Source of the DNA: Bacteroidales bacterium
Lineage (GTDB): Bacteria; Bacteroidota; Bacteroidia; Bacteroidales; UBA932
DNA: 61,511 nt
Assembly (NCBI GenBank): GCA_016285215.1
Contig: JAEEQI010000001.1
Coordinates: 1-61,511 of the forward strand
Direction: 5' to 3'
Below, in pieces: positions 12,001-18,887 of the stretch (within the stretch, counting starts at the first letter, position 1; each line of letters begins with the position of its first letter). The notes below the pieces were generated by a model. It saw nothing but the letters and a program-made list of their open reading frames with translations, was not told the DNA's origin and searched no databases. A program made the translations under genes and the position numbers.

Positions 12001-12217
12001 TGAACTGCAGCACGGAACCTTCCGGAGCAGTGAGGGAGAAATTACCGTCAAAGTCGGCGGTAGTACCGGTGGTGGTACCCTTCACCACTACACCGGCCCC
12101 CAGCAGGGGCTCTCCGGTTTCGTCGATAACGGTACCCTTCACCGTCACGTTATTCTGCGCCAGGGCCGAGAAAACAACGACCAGGAGCATAGCTATGGTT
12201 GAGAATAATTTTTTCAT
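9047..12217 (-). CDS. SusC/RagA-family TonB-dependent outer-membrane transporter
   Basis: Outer-membrane importer for large oligosaccharides, powered by TonB. It has 1056 residues. In order: signal peptide (1-20), carboxypeptidase-regulatory-like beta-sandwich (about 22-105), plug (about 120-235, with PLYVIDGVP and VLKDASAAAIYGSRAANGV), then a 22-strand barrel ending in Phe (GVNLSF). It is paired with the SusD gene downstream and flanked by arabinan-active enzymes, so arabino-oligosaccharides are the inferred cargo. It lies 18 bp after the modular lipoprotein gene, so no separate promoter is expected. Confidence 0.97.
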   Translation of the reverse strand: MKKLFSTIAMLLVVVFSALAQNNVTVKGTVIDETGEPLLGAGVVVKGTTTGTTADFDGNFSLTAPEGSVLQFISVGFETIEITVGPNGNLGTITMKTETTLLDQVVVVGYGSQKKVDLTGSVAIVDADEMKKVSHSNISSMLEGKVAGVQITSDGQPGADPSVRIRGIGSFGDTSPLYVIDGVPMGTTIRDFSPNDIETIQVLKDASAAAIYGSRAANGVVIITTKNGKKNQPVKVDYRGYVGVDQIRKDVYKVMDASQYGDYMRMSYANSGLADKVPSGYVVGSENYLDPKTNNTDWFKEMFKTGIRQNHNLNLSGGGENSTYNVGLDYFSQKGTLRGAGPNFDRFTIRVNNTMDIKFLKIRTGIVYSHSDQDNMSASNLNEYVQGLYGTQYPIMATALFMPPSIKAYDATTWFLDRVVGAASDYSYDAYGFGTYYDSVHGDIRIANPLLYNNLIQRKSTVDRVVATGSATLDILDMVGHKNDNHKLDYNLNLSYSRSFVKGFTFLPAFILSNANYLAKTNERLSENYNNYSDFLVENYLTYDGKFGKHHLNAVAGITFQREKYHTLAGWGNNFPEPYYLQVGNAATRDASSYESEHVLSSIIGRINYDYDGRYLFQATVRRDGSSRLSVNRWDWFPSFSLGWRIDKERFFADNVDPHLVSLLKIRASYGILGNENIGDYAFMETMARGNYTYSFGGNKVTGSAISNYVNEYIRWEKKKSLDIGIDYSMFGGALEFNADYYRNVSEDLLYSVPVPAEAGATNETVTMNAATMVNSGVELSASYRNYKHEFKYDISGNVTFPKNVVTSLGMGTVSRDDAMCRTIVGEEVGRFYGYVYEGIFQNQYEIDHHVNDNGDFVIQNGAKPGDVAYRDINNDGQITADDRTFLGSGMPKVQFGLSARFEYKGIDLTISTYGAAGHKLVDYVDQALHSSYGITNKSVDLVNAWTPANPSTSVPRVANSADGTVNNDFFSSRFMQNGAYWKIANVELGYNFPEKWFENAFIRGVRVYLSGQNLATITAYKGYNIDFAGGVFTPGFNYCSYPAPMSAMFGVNLSF

Positions 12218-12235
12218 ATTCCTTACGTCTTTAGA

Positions 12236-14764
12236 TTAAAGGATTACAGCATAGGATGCCTCCGTGACGAACGATACTACAAGGTCATCGCTCTGGACGG
12301 GGATGTTCTTGAATAGCTGGAAGTGCGTTTCACCGTTTGCGCAAGTAAGGTCATAGCGGGCAGTAGCCGTGTTGTCGCCATTATTGGTAACGGTAATCTT
12401 TACCTTGGTAAGGTTAATGCAGGACAGGAAGGTGTCCCAATTCCAATTAGATTCCAGACGTTCATCTGCTCCAAAGTGGGCATGGTCCCAATCGCCGTTA
12501 AGGACATAGAAGTTATCGATACGGCAAAGAGCATATTCGATACCGCCTGCCGCCCTGTTCATAATAATGCACGGGAACTGATAATTGGCCGTTGCGGCGG
12601 AATAGACAAACATTTCCACCTCATAAGTATTGCCTGCTGCTACAGCGGTGGTCCCGTCGGAGAACGTTTGCCACCAGCCATTGGAGAAGTCTACAGCGCC
12701 GAATGCGCCGGTTCCTTTCACCACTGTAATATCAATGTCAGCAGTAATACCTTCTTCATAGGTAACCGTAATCTTCTTACTGCCGGCCTCTGCAGGGATA
12801 TCACTGAAAGTAAGATCGCTATTATCGAGTACCTTCTGACTGTTGTCGGAATAGGTAGCCGTCACCTCTACGCCCACGGGGTTGAAAGGGAGAGCGGTGT
12901 CATAGACATAATACGTTGTTACAGTAGGCTGCTCGGTAACGGCGATGCTGGTCACCGTGGGATCGCCCGGGCTGGGCGGCGTGGCAGGAGTGAATTCCAG
13001 ATAGGAAGCCTCGGTCACCAGTGCGAACTGGACATCATTGGCATCCACCGGAATCTTGTCGTAACGCTGGAAGTGGGTCTCCTCTCCGTCAGGGTAAATC
13101 ACGTAATAGCTGATGCTGGCATAAGTGCCGTCATTGGCCACGGTAATACTGACCGTAGAACCACTCAGGTGTTCAGCGAAGTAGGAACCGTCAAAATTCC
13201 AGTTACTGGTGATATCAATACGTGCAGGGAAATTGGCACTCGCGGGATCGGTATCGCCCGTAGCAGCACCCCAGCACCAATGATCCATTCGCACCACGCC
13301 ATATTCGCTAAGATCGGCACGGCGAAGAATGGTACAAGGGCTCTGGTAATTGGCTGCGCCTTTAGAATAAAGGGTAAAACCAATGGTCTGGCTTTCGCCA
13401 GGAGCAACAACCCAGTCACGCGTAAAGGTGGACCACCAGCCATTGCTGAAATCTTTGGCGCCCACATTTTCTTCCTGAGCCGGAAGGGAACTGGCTGCAA
13501 TCACAAGGTCACCCGTCGCAGTCATGGCATCGTCACCGCTGCCATAGGTCACGGTGAAGGCATCGGTATACGTACCGGGGACAGCGTTATAGACCACTTT
13601 GTCCTCTGCGAACGCAACCGTGCAGTCCGAAGCGGAAATGGCGAGGGTGGAGCCGTCGGAATAGGTGCCGATAATGCTGAGGGCCGAAGGGCTCAGCGTG
13701 ATATACTTGGCGCTGCCAACCACATAGGCTTTGGCGGTTGCAGTAATACTCTTGAGCTCGGAAGTGACGTTCACCTTGGTAAACCCGACGGCAGGAGTGC
13801 TTGCAACGGCACCGCTCTTGGTCTTATTATAGGTGTAAAGGATAACATCGGGACCAGGGACCGTTGCAAAATTCTCCGCTGCAGAGAATACGACATCCCC
13901 AAGTTCCACATCCTTGGATGTTCCATCCTCGAAAGTAACCTTGGCAACAAGAGAGGAATTCTCCAGCACCTCTTCCAGCGTGGCTCCTTGGCTTACATTG
14001 GCCGGGATGCCGGTAACAATGATAGAAGCGGGCTGCACTTCCTCCACTTTCGTAATCTTGGAGTTGATGGTGTAGGCTTCCCGAACGTCAAAGTGAGAGC
14101 CGTCCGTAGTAATGAAAGCATAGATCATGGAATCATCTAACTGGCAATTGAAGGTCTTGCTCACTACATCACCGTTTTCAGCGGTAGCTTCCACCGTAAT
14201 AAAGGTAATTCCCACGGGGGAACGGTCAATTTCCATCTTCACAAAGGCCCCGTCCATGATTTCCGTGAAAACACCCCAGAAAGCGTCACCATAGTCGGCC
14301 AGCTCTACTCCGTTGATGTAGTTCTTGTCCAGCGCTGCATCCCAGCAGGGGCCCCAGCCATAGTGGTCGGAGCGAACGACAAGATGCTCTGCATAAGCAG
14401 GGTTGTCCCCGGTAGAATGACCTAGCGTCGTAGCCAGCACCAGATTCCAGTTGCTCCAGATATTAGCCTTGGAACTGTAGTTGTAAAATTCCAAGTGGAG
14501 CAGACGACCGGCCGCAACCTCGAAGGACTGGCTCCAGTCTCCCCACCAGCCGGTGGAATTGTCTTCTGCACCAACAATGGCATGAGTGATGTCCACATGC
14601 ACAGTGTCACCCTGGTTGCGGGCCTCCTTTTCGGCCTTGTACTCGGCAATCTTCTCGGCCAGATCTTCGGGAGCGTCAATCTCGTAGGGCTTCAGGCCCG
14701 TACAAGCAACCATCCCCAAGAAAGCCGTGCACATTGCACCAAGCAATAATTTTTTGGCTTGCAT
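12236..14764 (-). CDS. Large modular lipoprotein with three GWW-type modules and Ig-like linkers
   Basis: No named family is recognized. This is an 842-residue lipoprotein (signal ends GMVAC). Three related beta-rich modules start with a G-W-W motif: STGWWGDW (~residue 68), FSNGWWSTF (~438) and FSNGWWQTF (~691). Each continues with a stretch that includes an SNWN motif; modules 2 and 3 also share an ANYQ-P-C segment and an ETHFQ segment near their ends. Between them lie bacterial Ig-like segments (about 245-425 and 610-685). Position next to SusC and the lipid anchor suggest a surface glycan-binding protein with repeated carbohydrate-binding modules; that is inference. It lies upstream of SusC, whereas surface glycan-binding proteins usually follow SusD. 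Confidence 0.75.
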   Translation of the reverse strand: MQAKKLLLGAMCTAFLGMVACTGLKPYEIDAPEDLAEKIAEYKAEKEARNQGDTVHVDITHAIVGAEDNSTGWWGDWSQSFEVAAGRLLHLEFYNYSSKANIWSNWNLVLATTLGHSTGDNPAYAEHLVVRSDHYGWGPCWDAALDKNYINGVELADYGDAFWGVFTEIMDGAFVKMEIDRSPVGITFITVEATAENGDVVSKTFNCQLDDSMIYAFITTDGSHFDVREAYTINSKITKVEEVQPASIIVTGIPANVSQGATLEEVLENSSLVAKVTFEDGTSKDVELGDVVFSAAENFATVPGPDVILYTYNKTKSGAVASTPAVGFTKVNVTSELKSITATAKAYVVGSAKYITLSPSALSIIGTYSDGSTLAISASDCTVAFAEDKVVYNAVPGTYTDAFTVTYGSGDDAMTATGDLVIAASSLPAQEENVGAKDFSNGWWSTFTRDWVVAPGESQTIGFTLYSKGAANYQSPCTILRRADLSEYGVVRMDHWCWGAATGDTDPASANFPARIDITSNWNFDGSYFAEHLSGSTVSITVANDGTYASISYYVIYPDGEETHFQRYDKIPVDANDVQFALVTEASYLEFTPATPPSPGDPTVTSIAVTEQPTVTTYYVYDTALPFNPVGVEVTATYSDNSQKVLDNSDLTFSDIPAEAGSKKITVTYEEGITADIDITVVKGTGAFGAVDFSNGWWQTFSDGTTAVAAGNTYEVEMFVYSAATANYQFPCIIMNRAAGGIEYALCRIDNFYVLNGDWDHAHFGADERLESNWNWDTFLSCINLTKVKITVTNNGDNTATARYDLTCANGETHFQLFKNIPVQSDDLVVSFVTEASYAVIL

Positions 14765-14793
14765 AAGTTAGTTAGTTTTAAATTAATTATGGT

Positions 14794-15837
14794 TTATAAT
14801 TTCACTTTTGGCCAGCCGCCGGTCCAGTCTATGGGACGGATGAGCAGATGGGCGTTATAGTTTATCTTCTTGTCATAAGCGTGGAAAAACAGCTTGTCCC
14901 CCACCACGGCGCAGTGTCCCACTCCGGGGTACTGCCCGTTACCGCTCACAACTACGGTTCCGCCGCCTTCCAGAAGCAGCCTCCCCTGTTTGTCCACATA
15001 AGGGCCTGTTATTTCACGCGCGCGCCCGCATACTACTTTATAAGTGCTCTTGGGGCCGCGGCAGCAAAGATCGTAACTGGCAAACAGGTAATACCAGCCA
15101 TCGTGTTTGACAATAAAAGGAGCCTCCACGGCGCCGTTGCCGGGGTCGAAGGCCTTGCCACGCGGATCGGCCTGGATGGCATCGTCGGTCTGGGACGTGT
15201 CCTCTGCCGTTCCCTCCGGACGGGAGCACAGCGGGTACCAAACCTGGGGCTCGGCCAAATGGGTGAGGGTCTTATCCAGTTTCACCAGCTTCAGACCGTC
15301 CCAGAAAGAACCGAAACTAAGCCATGCCGTTCCGTCTTTTTCCACAAAAAGGTTGGGATCAATGGCGTTCCAATTGTCCCGGCCCCCAACAGAGCGCACT
15401 ACGCAGCCCTTGTCTTCCCACTTGTAATCGGGAGAGGCCGGATTGAGCGTTTTATTGACAGCCACGCCAATGGCACTGTCGTTCTTGCCAAAGGAAGAAC
15501 AGGAATAATATAAATAATAGGAGCCTTCGTGATAATAGATGTCCGGGGCCCAGGTATGGCCGCGATAGCCGGGAACGCTGTCCAGCGCCCACTGGGGAGG
15601 AGTATCGAAAACCTGGCCGGCAAAAGTCCAGTTAACCTGATCTTCGGAAGTAAAGATATGGACGCCGAAGCCTGTGCAGAAAAGGTACCAGGTGCCCTCA
15701 CACTGGATGGCCACAGGATCATGCGTCGGAGGTTCGGAAGGATTGAACTCGGGGGCATGCCCGAAAGGTTGGGCAGCAGCGCCCAATACAATTGTGAGAA
15801 AGGCCAGGGAGGCCAGCATTTGCTTCAGTGTCATCAA
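14794..15837 (-). CDS. Exported endo-1,5-alpha-L-arabinanase-type GH43
   Basis: A 347-residue single-domain GH43 with a signal peptide (ends GAAAQ). The base Asp is in PPTHDPVAIQ, a further conserved block is SFGSFWDGLKL, and the acid Glu is in GAVEAPFIVKHDGWYYLF. The FASYDLCCRG segment is typical of endo-arabinanases of the GH43_4/5 type, so endo-cleavage of linear arabinan is likely. It is the first gene of the minus-strand arabinan operon and is read from the promoter at about 15855-15862. Confidence 0.9.
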   Translation of the reverse strand: MMTLKQMLASLAFLTIVLGAAAQPFGHAPEFNPSEPPTHDPVAIQCEGTWYLFCTGFGVHIFTSEDQVNWTFAGQVFDTPPQWALDSVPGYRGHTWAPDIYYHEGSYYLYYSCSSFGKNDSAIGVAVNKTLNPASPDYKWEDKGCVVRSVGGRDNWNAIDPNLFVEKDGTAWLSFGSFWDGLKLVKLDKTLTHLAEPQVWYPLCSRPEGTAEDTSQTDDAIQADPRGKAFDPGNGAVEAPFIVKHDGWYYLFASYDLCCRGPKSTYKVVCGRAREITGPYVDKQGRLLLEGGGTVVVSGNGQYPGVGHCAVVGDKLFFHAYDKKINYNAHLLIRPIDWTGGWPKVKL

Positions 15838-15854
15838 TCAATGGTTAACCGAAG

Positions 15855-15907
15855 CAAATATAGAGACTTAAAATATGGATAAGGTGCACAAAAAAACCGA
15901 AAAGGTG
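15855..15907 (-). promoter_or_regulatory. Promoter and candidate operator of the arabinan operon
   Basis: Read on the minus strand, the -7 box TATATTTG occupies 15862-15855. Two CACC half-sites lie upstream, their first C at 15886 and 15907, 21 bp apart. The proximal half-site is 24 bp from the box, the place where a -33 TTTG would sit. The GH51 promoter at 18807-18859 has the same spacings. Binding by the propeller-AraC regulator is inferred. Confidence 0.7.
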
Positions 15908-15933
15908 GATTTTTGAACAGCCCCCTTTTCAGC

Positions 15934-18822
15934 CTATTTTCCCATAGAACTGGGTGGAATCCCAAACTCTTTAGCGAAACAGCGGGTAAAATACTTAGGG
16001 TCGTTAAAGCCCACTTCGTAGGCCACTTCCGACACCGTCAGATCACTGCCGCTTTCCAGAATCTCCCGGGAAACCGCCAGCCGGTACATACGGATAAACT
16101 GGCCGATAGACTGGCCGAAAGCTTCCTGCAGACGGGTATTCAGCAAGGTTTTGCTCATCCCCATGGCCTGGCAGAAACGGGCCACATCCAAATTGGGATC
16201 CTTATATAACTGACGGATTTCTCCCAGTGCCTTCTCCATAAATTGCTCTTCTTCCCGGTTCCCTATTCTCTCCGGGGAGAACAAGAGCTTCCGGGAGGCC
16301 AACTCTTCGTTCTGGTGAAGCAAAACCTCGTTCTGACGGTTCAGCTCCTCCACTTTTTCTTCCACCAGCTTCTTCTGGGTACGGATCTCCTGTGTGCGCT
16401 CTGCCACCTTTCTCTCCAAATGCTCCTGCCGGCGAAGCATAGAGCGGGTGCGCAATTCCAGTGCCACCCATCCCACCAGCAGAACAGCGGCCACGATGAG
16501 CAAATAGAACCACCAGGCACGATAGAAGAAGGGTTCCACGAAAACGGGCAGCGACAACTCTCCCAGCACTTTTCCAAAAGGATCCAGAGCCCTTACCTCA
16601 AAGGTATACCGGCCGCCGGGAAGGGAACTGTACACCATTTCCGGTCTCTCCGTGGGCACTCTCTGCCACACGGAGTCAAATCCCTCCAGTCGGCACAGAT
16701 AATGGATGCGTCCCATATTCATCCCCAGGACAGAGAAATGGAAACGGACAAAACGGTCCCGCTCGTGGATCGAGAGCGACGGAAGGAAGGGGTCCCTGTA
16801 TTCTGTATCGCCAACGCTCACCTGGGTGAAACGAAGCGGCCCATAATGGTCTCTTTGCGTAAACAAGTCCGAATTGAGGACGATAATACCGCCCTGATAA
16901 CCAAAATACAAAAGTCCGTCACTCCTCTGGAAAGCATTGTTCCAATGGAAAGACTCTCCCGGCAGGCCATCCTCCCGGAAAAAAGGAACAATCGCCCCCG
17001 TCTGGGAGGACAAACGGTTGAGTCCGTGCCCGGTACTGACCCACACATTTCCTTCTCTGTCGCACGCCAGTCCCCTTACCTGATTATTGGAAAGGCCATC
17101 GGCCGATGTATAGTTCTTAAATATCCAACCTTCCGGGGTGGAAACAGCCTGATAGACCCCGCCGCCGTTGCTTCCCAGCCAGATGGTACCGTCCGGAGAC
17201 TCCGTCACGCAACAAATCTTGTCATCTACCTTCATCTGGGGATTGTCCAGTTTATAGCGGTAGTGCTTGTAGGGGAAAGTTCCATCGGCCTTTCGCTCCG
17301 ACAGGTCAAAGATGAAAACGCCCTGCTGGCATCCTATCCACAAATGCCCTGTACGGTCCAGGCAAGAGCCGATACAACCCGTTGCCATCTCCTCCGTAGC
17401 GAGCGCATACTGTTTTGAAAGCACATCGTACAGATAGATTCCCTGGTTGGAACCAATCCACAGCAGCCCGTTCCGCGAATCATATTCCAAAACACCAATG
17501 TAACTGGTCTGGGTCCCCTGGGAAGGCAAATGGGAGAGAACCCGATAAGGATAGGAGGATGATACCACATCTATTCCATTTCCCCAGGTTCCCACATACA
17601 TCCTACCGTCCGGGCCGGGGCGCAAAGCGCTCACGCTGTTATGAGCCAGGCCGTTCCTTTCTCGTGTAAGGCGTGTAAACTGCTCTTTTCCAGGCTCCCG
17701 GACACTCAGCCCCCCTTCCACGAGGCCCACCCACAGACGCCCGGAAGGCTCTTCCCAGATGGCATTTACCAACCCGGGGCCGGGCGACAGTTCAGAAACA
17801 TCAAGAAGTTTTCTGGAGACCGCCTTCCATCCGTCATTTTCCGTTGCCAAAAGCAAATAGTCTTCATGGGTGACGATCCCGTTGATGACATCCTCCCCAA
17901 AGTGGTAAAACGAATCACTAAGAGGATTGTAGATATTAAGGCCCCGCAAGGTGGATGCCAGGACACTTCCATCAACGCCCACAGCAAGGGACGTGACAAA
18001 ATCCTGGGTCAGGGAAGAAGGGTCCTTCGGATGGTGCGTGTACAGCTTCCACTCATCTGAAAAACGGGACAACCGGTACAGTCCATTTTCCGTAGCCACC
18101 CACACCTGAGACCCATCGGCCAGAAAATCTGACACATAGGTACCCTCTCCCAGGGAAAGCGAAGTGGGAATGGGGGTGGCCGCCAGCGTTCCGTCCGGGA
18201 CCGGAGCAATCTTATACAATTTACCATCCAACGGAGCCCAGACACTGCCGTCCCGGTCCACATCCTCAAACACATAATTGACAGGATGGAGGGAGGGATG
18301 GGAAAAAGACTGAATGGAAAGCACGGACTCATCATCTTCCAGGACAATCCGATATAATACGGCCCCGAACTTAGCCCATATATTTCCCAGGGCATCCTCG
18401 GTTATATAGGAGCAGGCCTCCTGGTTATCCGATTCCAGGAAGGGTAAGGAAAGGCTGGCTGGAGAAAGGGTTCTGAGATTCCAAATATCCAATCCCCCTT
18501 CAGAGGCAATCCAAAGGCGGTTGAAACGGTCTTCCACCACATTGCGGACAAAATTACTCCTGACAGAAGGCGTCGTAGAAAAAGAGAAGGTAAGCAGTTC
18601 ACTCCCGTCATAGCGGCACAGTCCTCCTCCTCCCGTTGCCACCCAAAGGAAACCGGCCCAGTCTACAAAAAGGTCGTCCACATAATTGGAAGGCAAACCC
18701 TTCTCCATGTTTACGACAGAAATGTTATATTTGTCTTTGTAAAGCGATTGGGCCGCCAACCCCCAGTCAGCAGCCAGCAGCAATATGGAAAGAGCAACTG
18801 ATTTTACACCCCTATTGTTCAT
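15934..18822 (-). CDS. Membrane-spanning propeller/Y_Y_Y sensor with AraC DNA-binding domain
   Basis: Predicted arabinan-responsive regulator of 962 residues. In order: signal peptide, two-component-regulator propeller repeats (about 30-690, with recurring W-G-G/LWIG blocks), Y_Y_Y domain (~695-765), one membrane helix (about 769-792), a coiled coil rich in K and E (~795-850), then an AraC HTH (about 860-962; DVARFCQAMGMSKTLLNTRL and VSEVAYEVGFNDPKYFTRCF). Hybrid two-component systems of Bacteroides have kinase and receiver domains between helix and HTH; none is present here. The periplasmic signal would therefore pass straight to the HTH across the membrane. It is divergent from the GH51 operon and adjacent to the arabinan operon. 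Confidence 0.9.
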   Translation of the reverse strand: MNNRGVKSVALSILLLAADWGLAAQSLYKDKYNISVVNMEKGLPSNYVDDLFVDWAGFLWVATGGGGLCRYDGSELLTFSFSTTPSVRSNFVRNVVEDRFNRLWIASEGGLDIWNLRTLSPASLSLPFLESDNQEACSYITEDALGNIWAKFGAVLYRIVLEDDESVLSIQSFSHPSLHPVNYVFEDVDRDGSVWAPLDGKLYKIAPVPDGTLAATPIPTSLSLGEGTYVSDFLADGSQVWVATENGLYRLSRFSDEWKLYTHHPKDPSSLTQDFVTSLAVGVDGSVLASTLRGLNIYNPLSDSFYHFGEDVINGIVTHEDYLLLATENDGWKAVSRKLLDVSELSPGPGLVNAIWEEPSGRLWVGLVEGGLSVREPGKEQFTRLTRERNGLAHNSVSALRPGPDGRMYVGTWGNGIDVVSSSYPYRVLSHLPSQGTQTSYIGVLEYDSRNGLLWIGSNQGIYLYDVLSKQYALATEEMATGCIGSCLDRTGHLWIGCQQGVFIFDLSERKADGTFPYKHYRYKLDNPQMKVDDKICCVTESPDGTIWLGSNGGGVYQAVSTPEGWIFKNYTSADGLSNNQVRGLACDREGNVWVSTGHGLNRLSSQTGAIVPFFREDGLPGESFHWNNAFQRSDGLLYFGYQGGIIVLNSDLFTQRDHYGPLRFTQVSVGDTEYRDPFLPSLSIHERDRFVRFHFSVLGMNMGRIHYLCRLEGFDSVWQRVPTERPEMVYSSLPGGRYTFEVRALDPFGKVLGELSLPVFVEPFFYRAWWFYLLIVAAVLLVGWVALELRTRSMLRRQEHLERKVAERTQEIRTQKKLVEEKVEELNRQNEVLLHQNEELASRKLLFSPERIGNREEEQFMEKALGEIRQLYKDPNLDVARFCQAMGMSKTLLNTRLQEAFGQSIGQFIRMYRLAVSREILESGSDLTVSEVAYEVGFNDPKYFTRCFAKEFGIPPSSMGK

Positions 18823-18859
18823 TTGTCCACCTTTTGTCTTACAAAAATATGTAATTTTG
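18807..18859 (+). promoter_or_regulatory. Promoter and candidate operator of the GH51-galM-GH127 operon
   Basis: The -7 box TAATTTTG is at 18852-18859. CACC half-sites start at 18807 and 18828, 21 bp apart, with the proximal one 24 bp before the box. The segment around the proximal site, TTTGTCCACCTTTT, closely matches TTTGTGCACCTTAT at the arabinan operon promoter. The distal half-site lies inside the first codons of the divergent regulator gene. Confidence 0.7.
18842..18849 (-). promoter_or_regulatory. -7 box of the propeller-AraC regulator gene
   Basis: TATTTTTG on the minus strand fits TAnnTTTG and lies 19 nt upstream of the regulator's ATG (18822). It is only 2 bp from the opposite-strand -7 box at 18852. 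The CACC half-sites lie downstream of it, so the regulator could repress its own gene when bound there (inference). Confidence 0.6.
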
Positions 18860-18887
18860 TGTATATAAAAAACTAATAACTACTTCT

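Noticed and set aside
8906..12202. 1098-codon open frame opposite SusC
   Set aside because: Mirror frame of a confirmed TonB-dependent receptor; low-complexity composition and no family resemblance.
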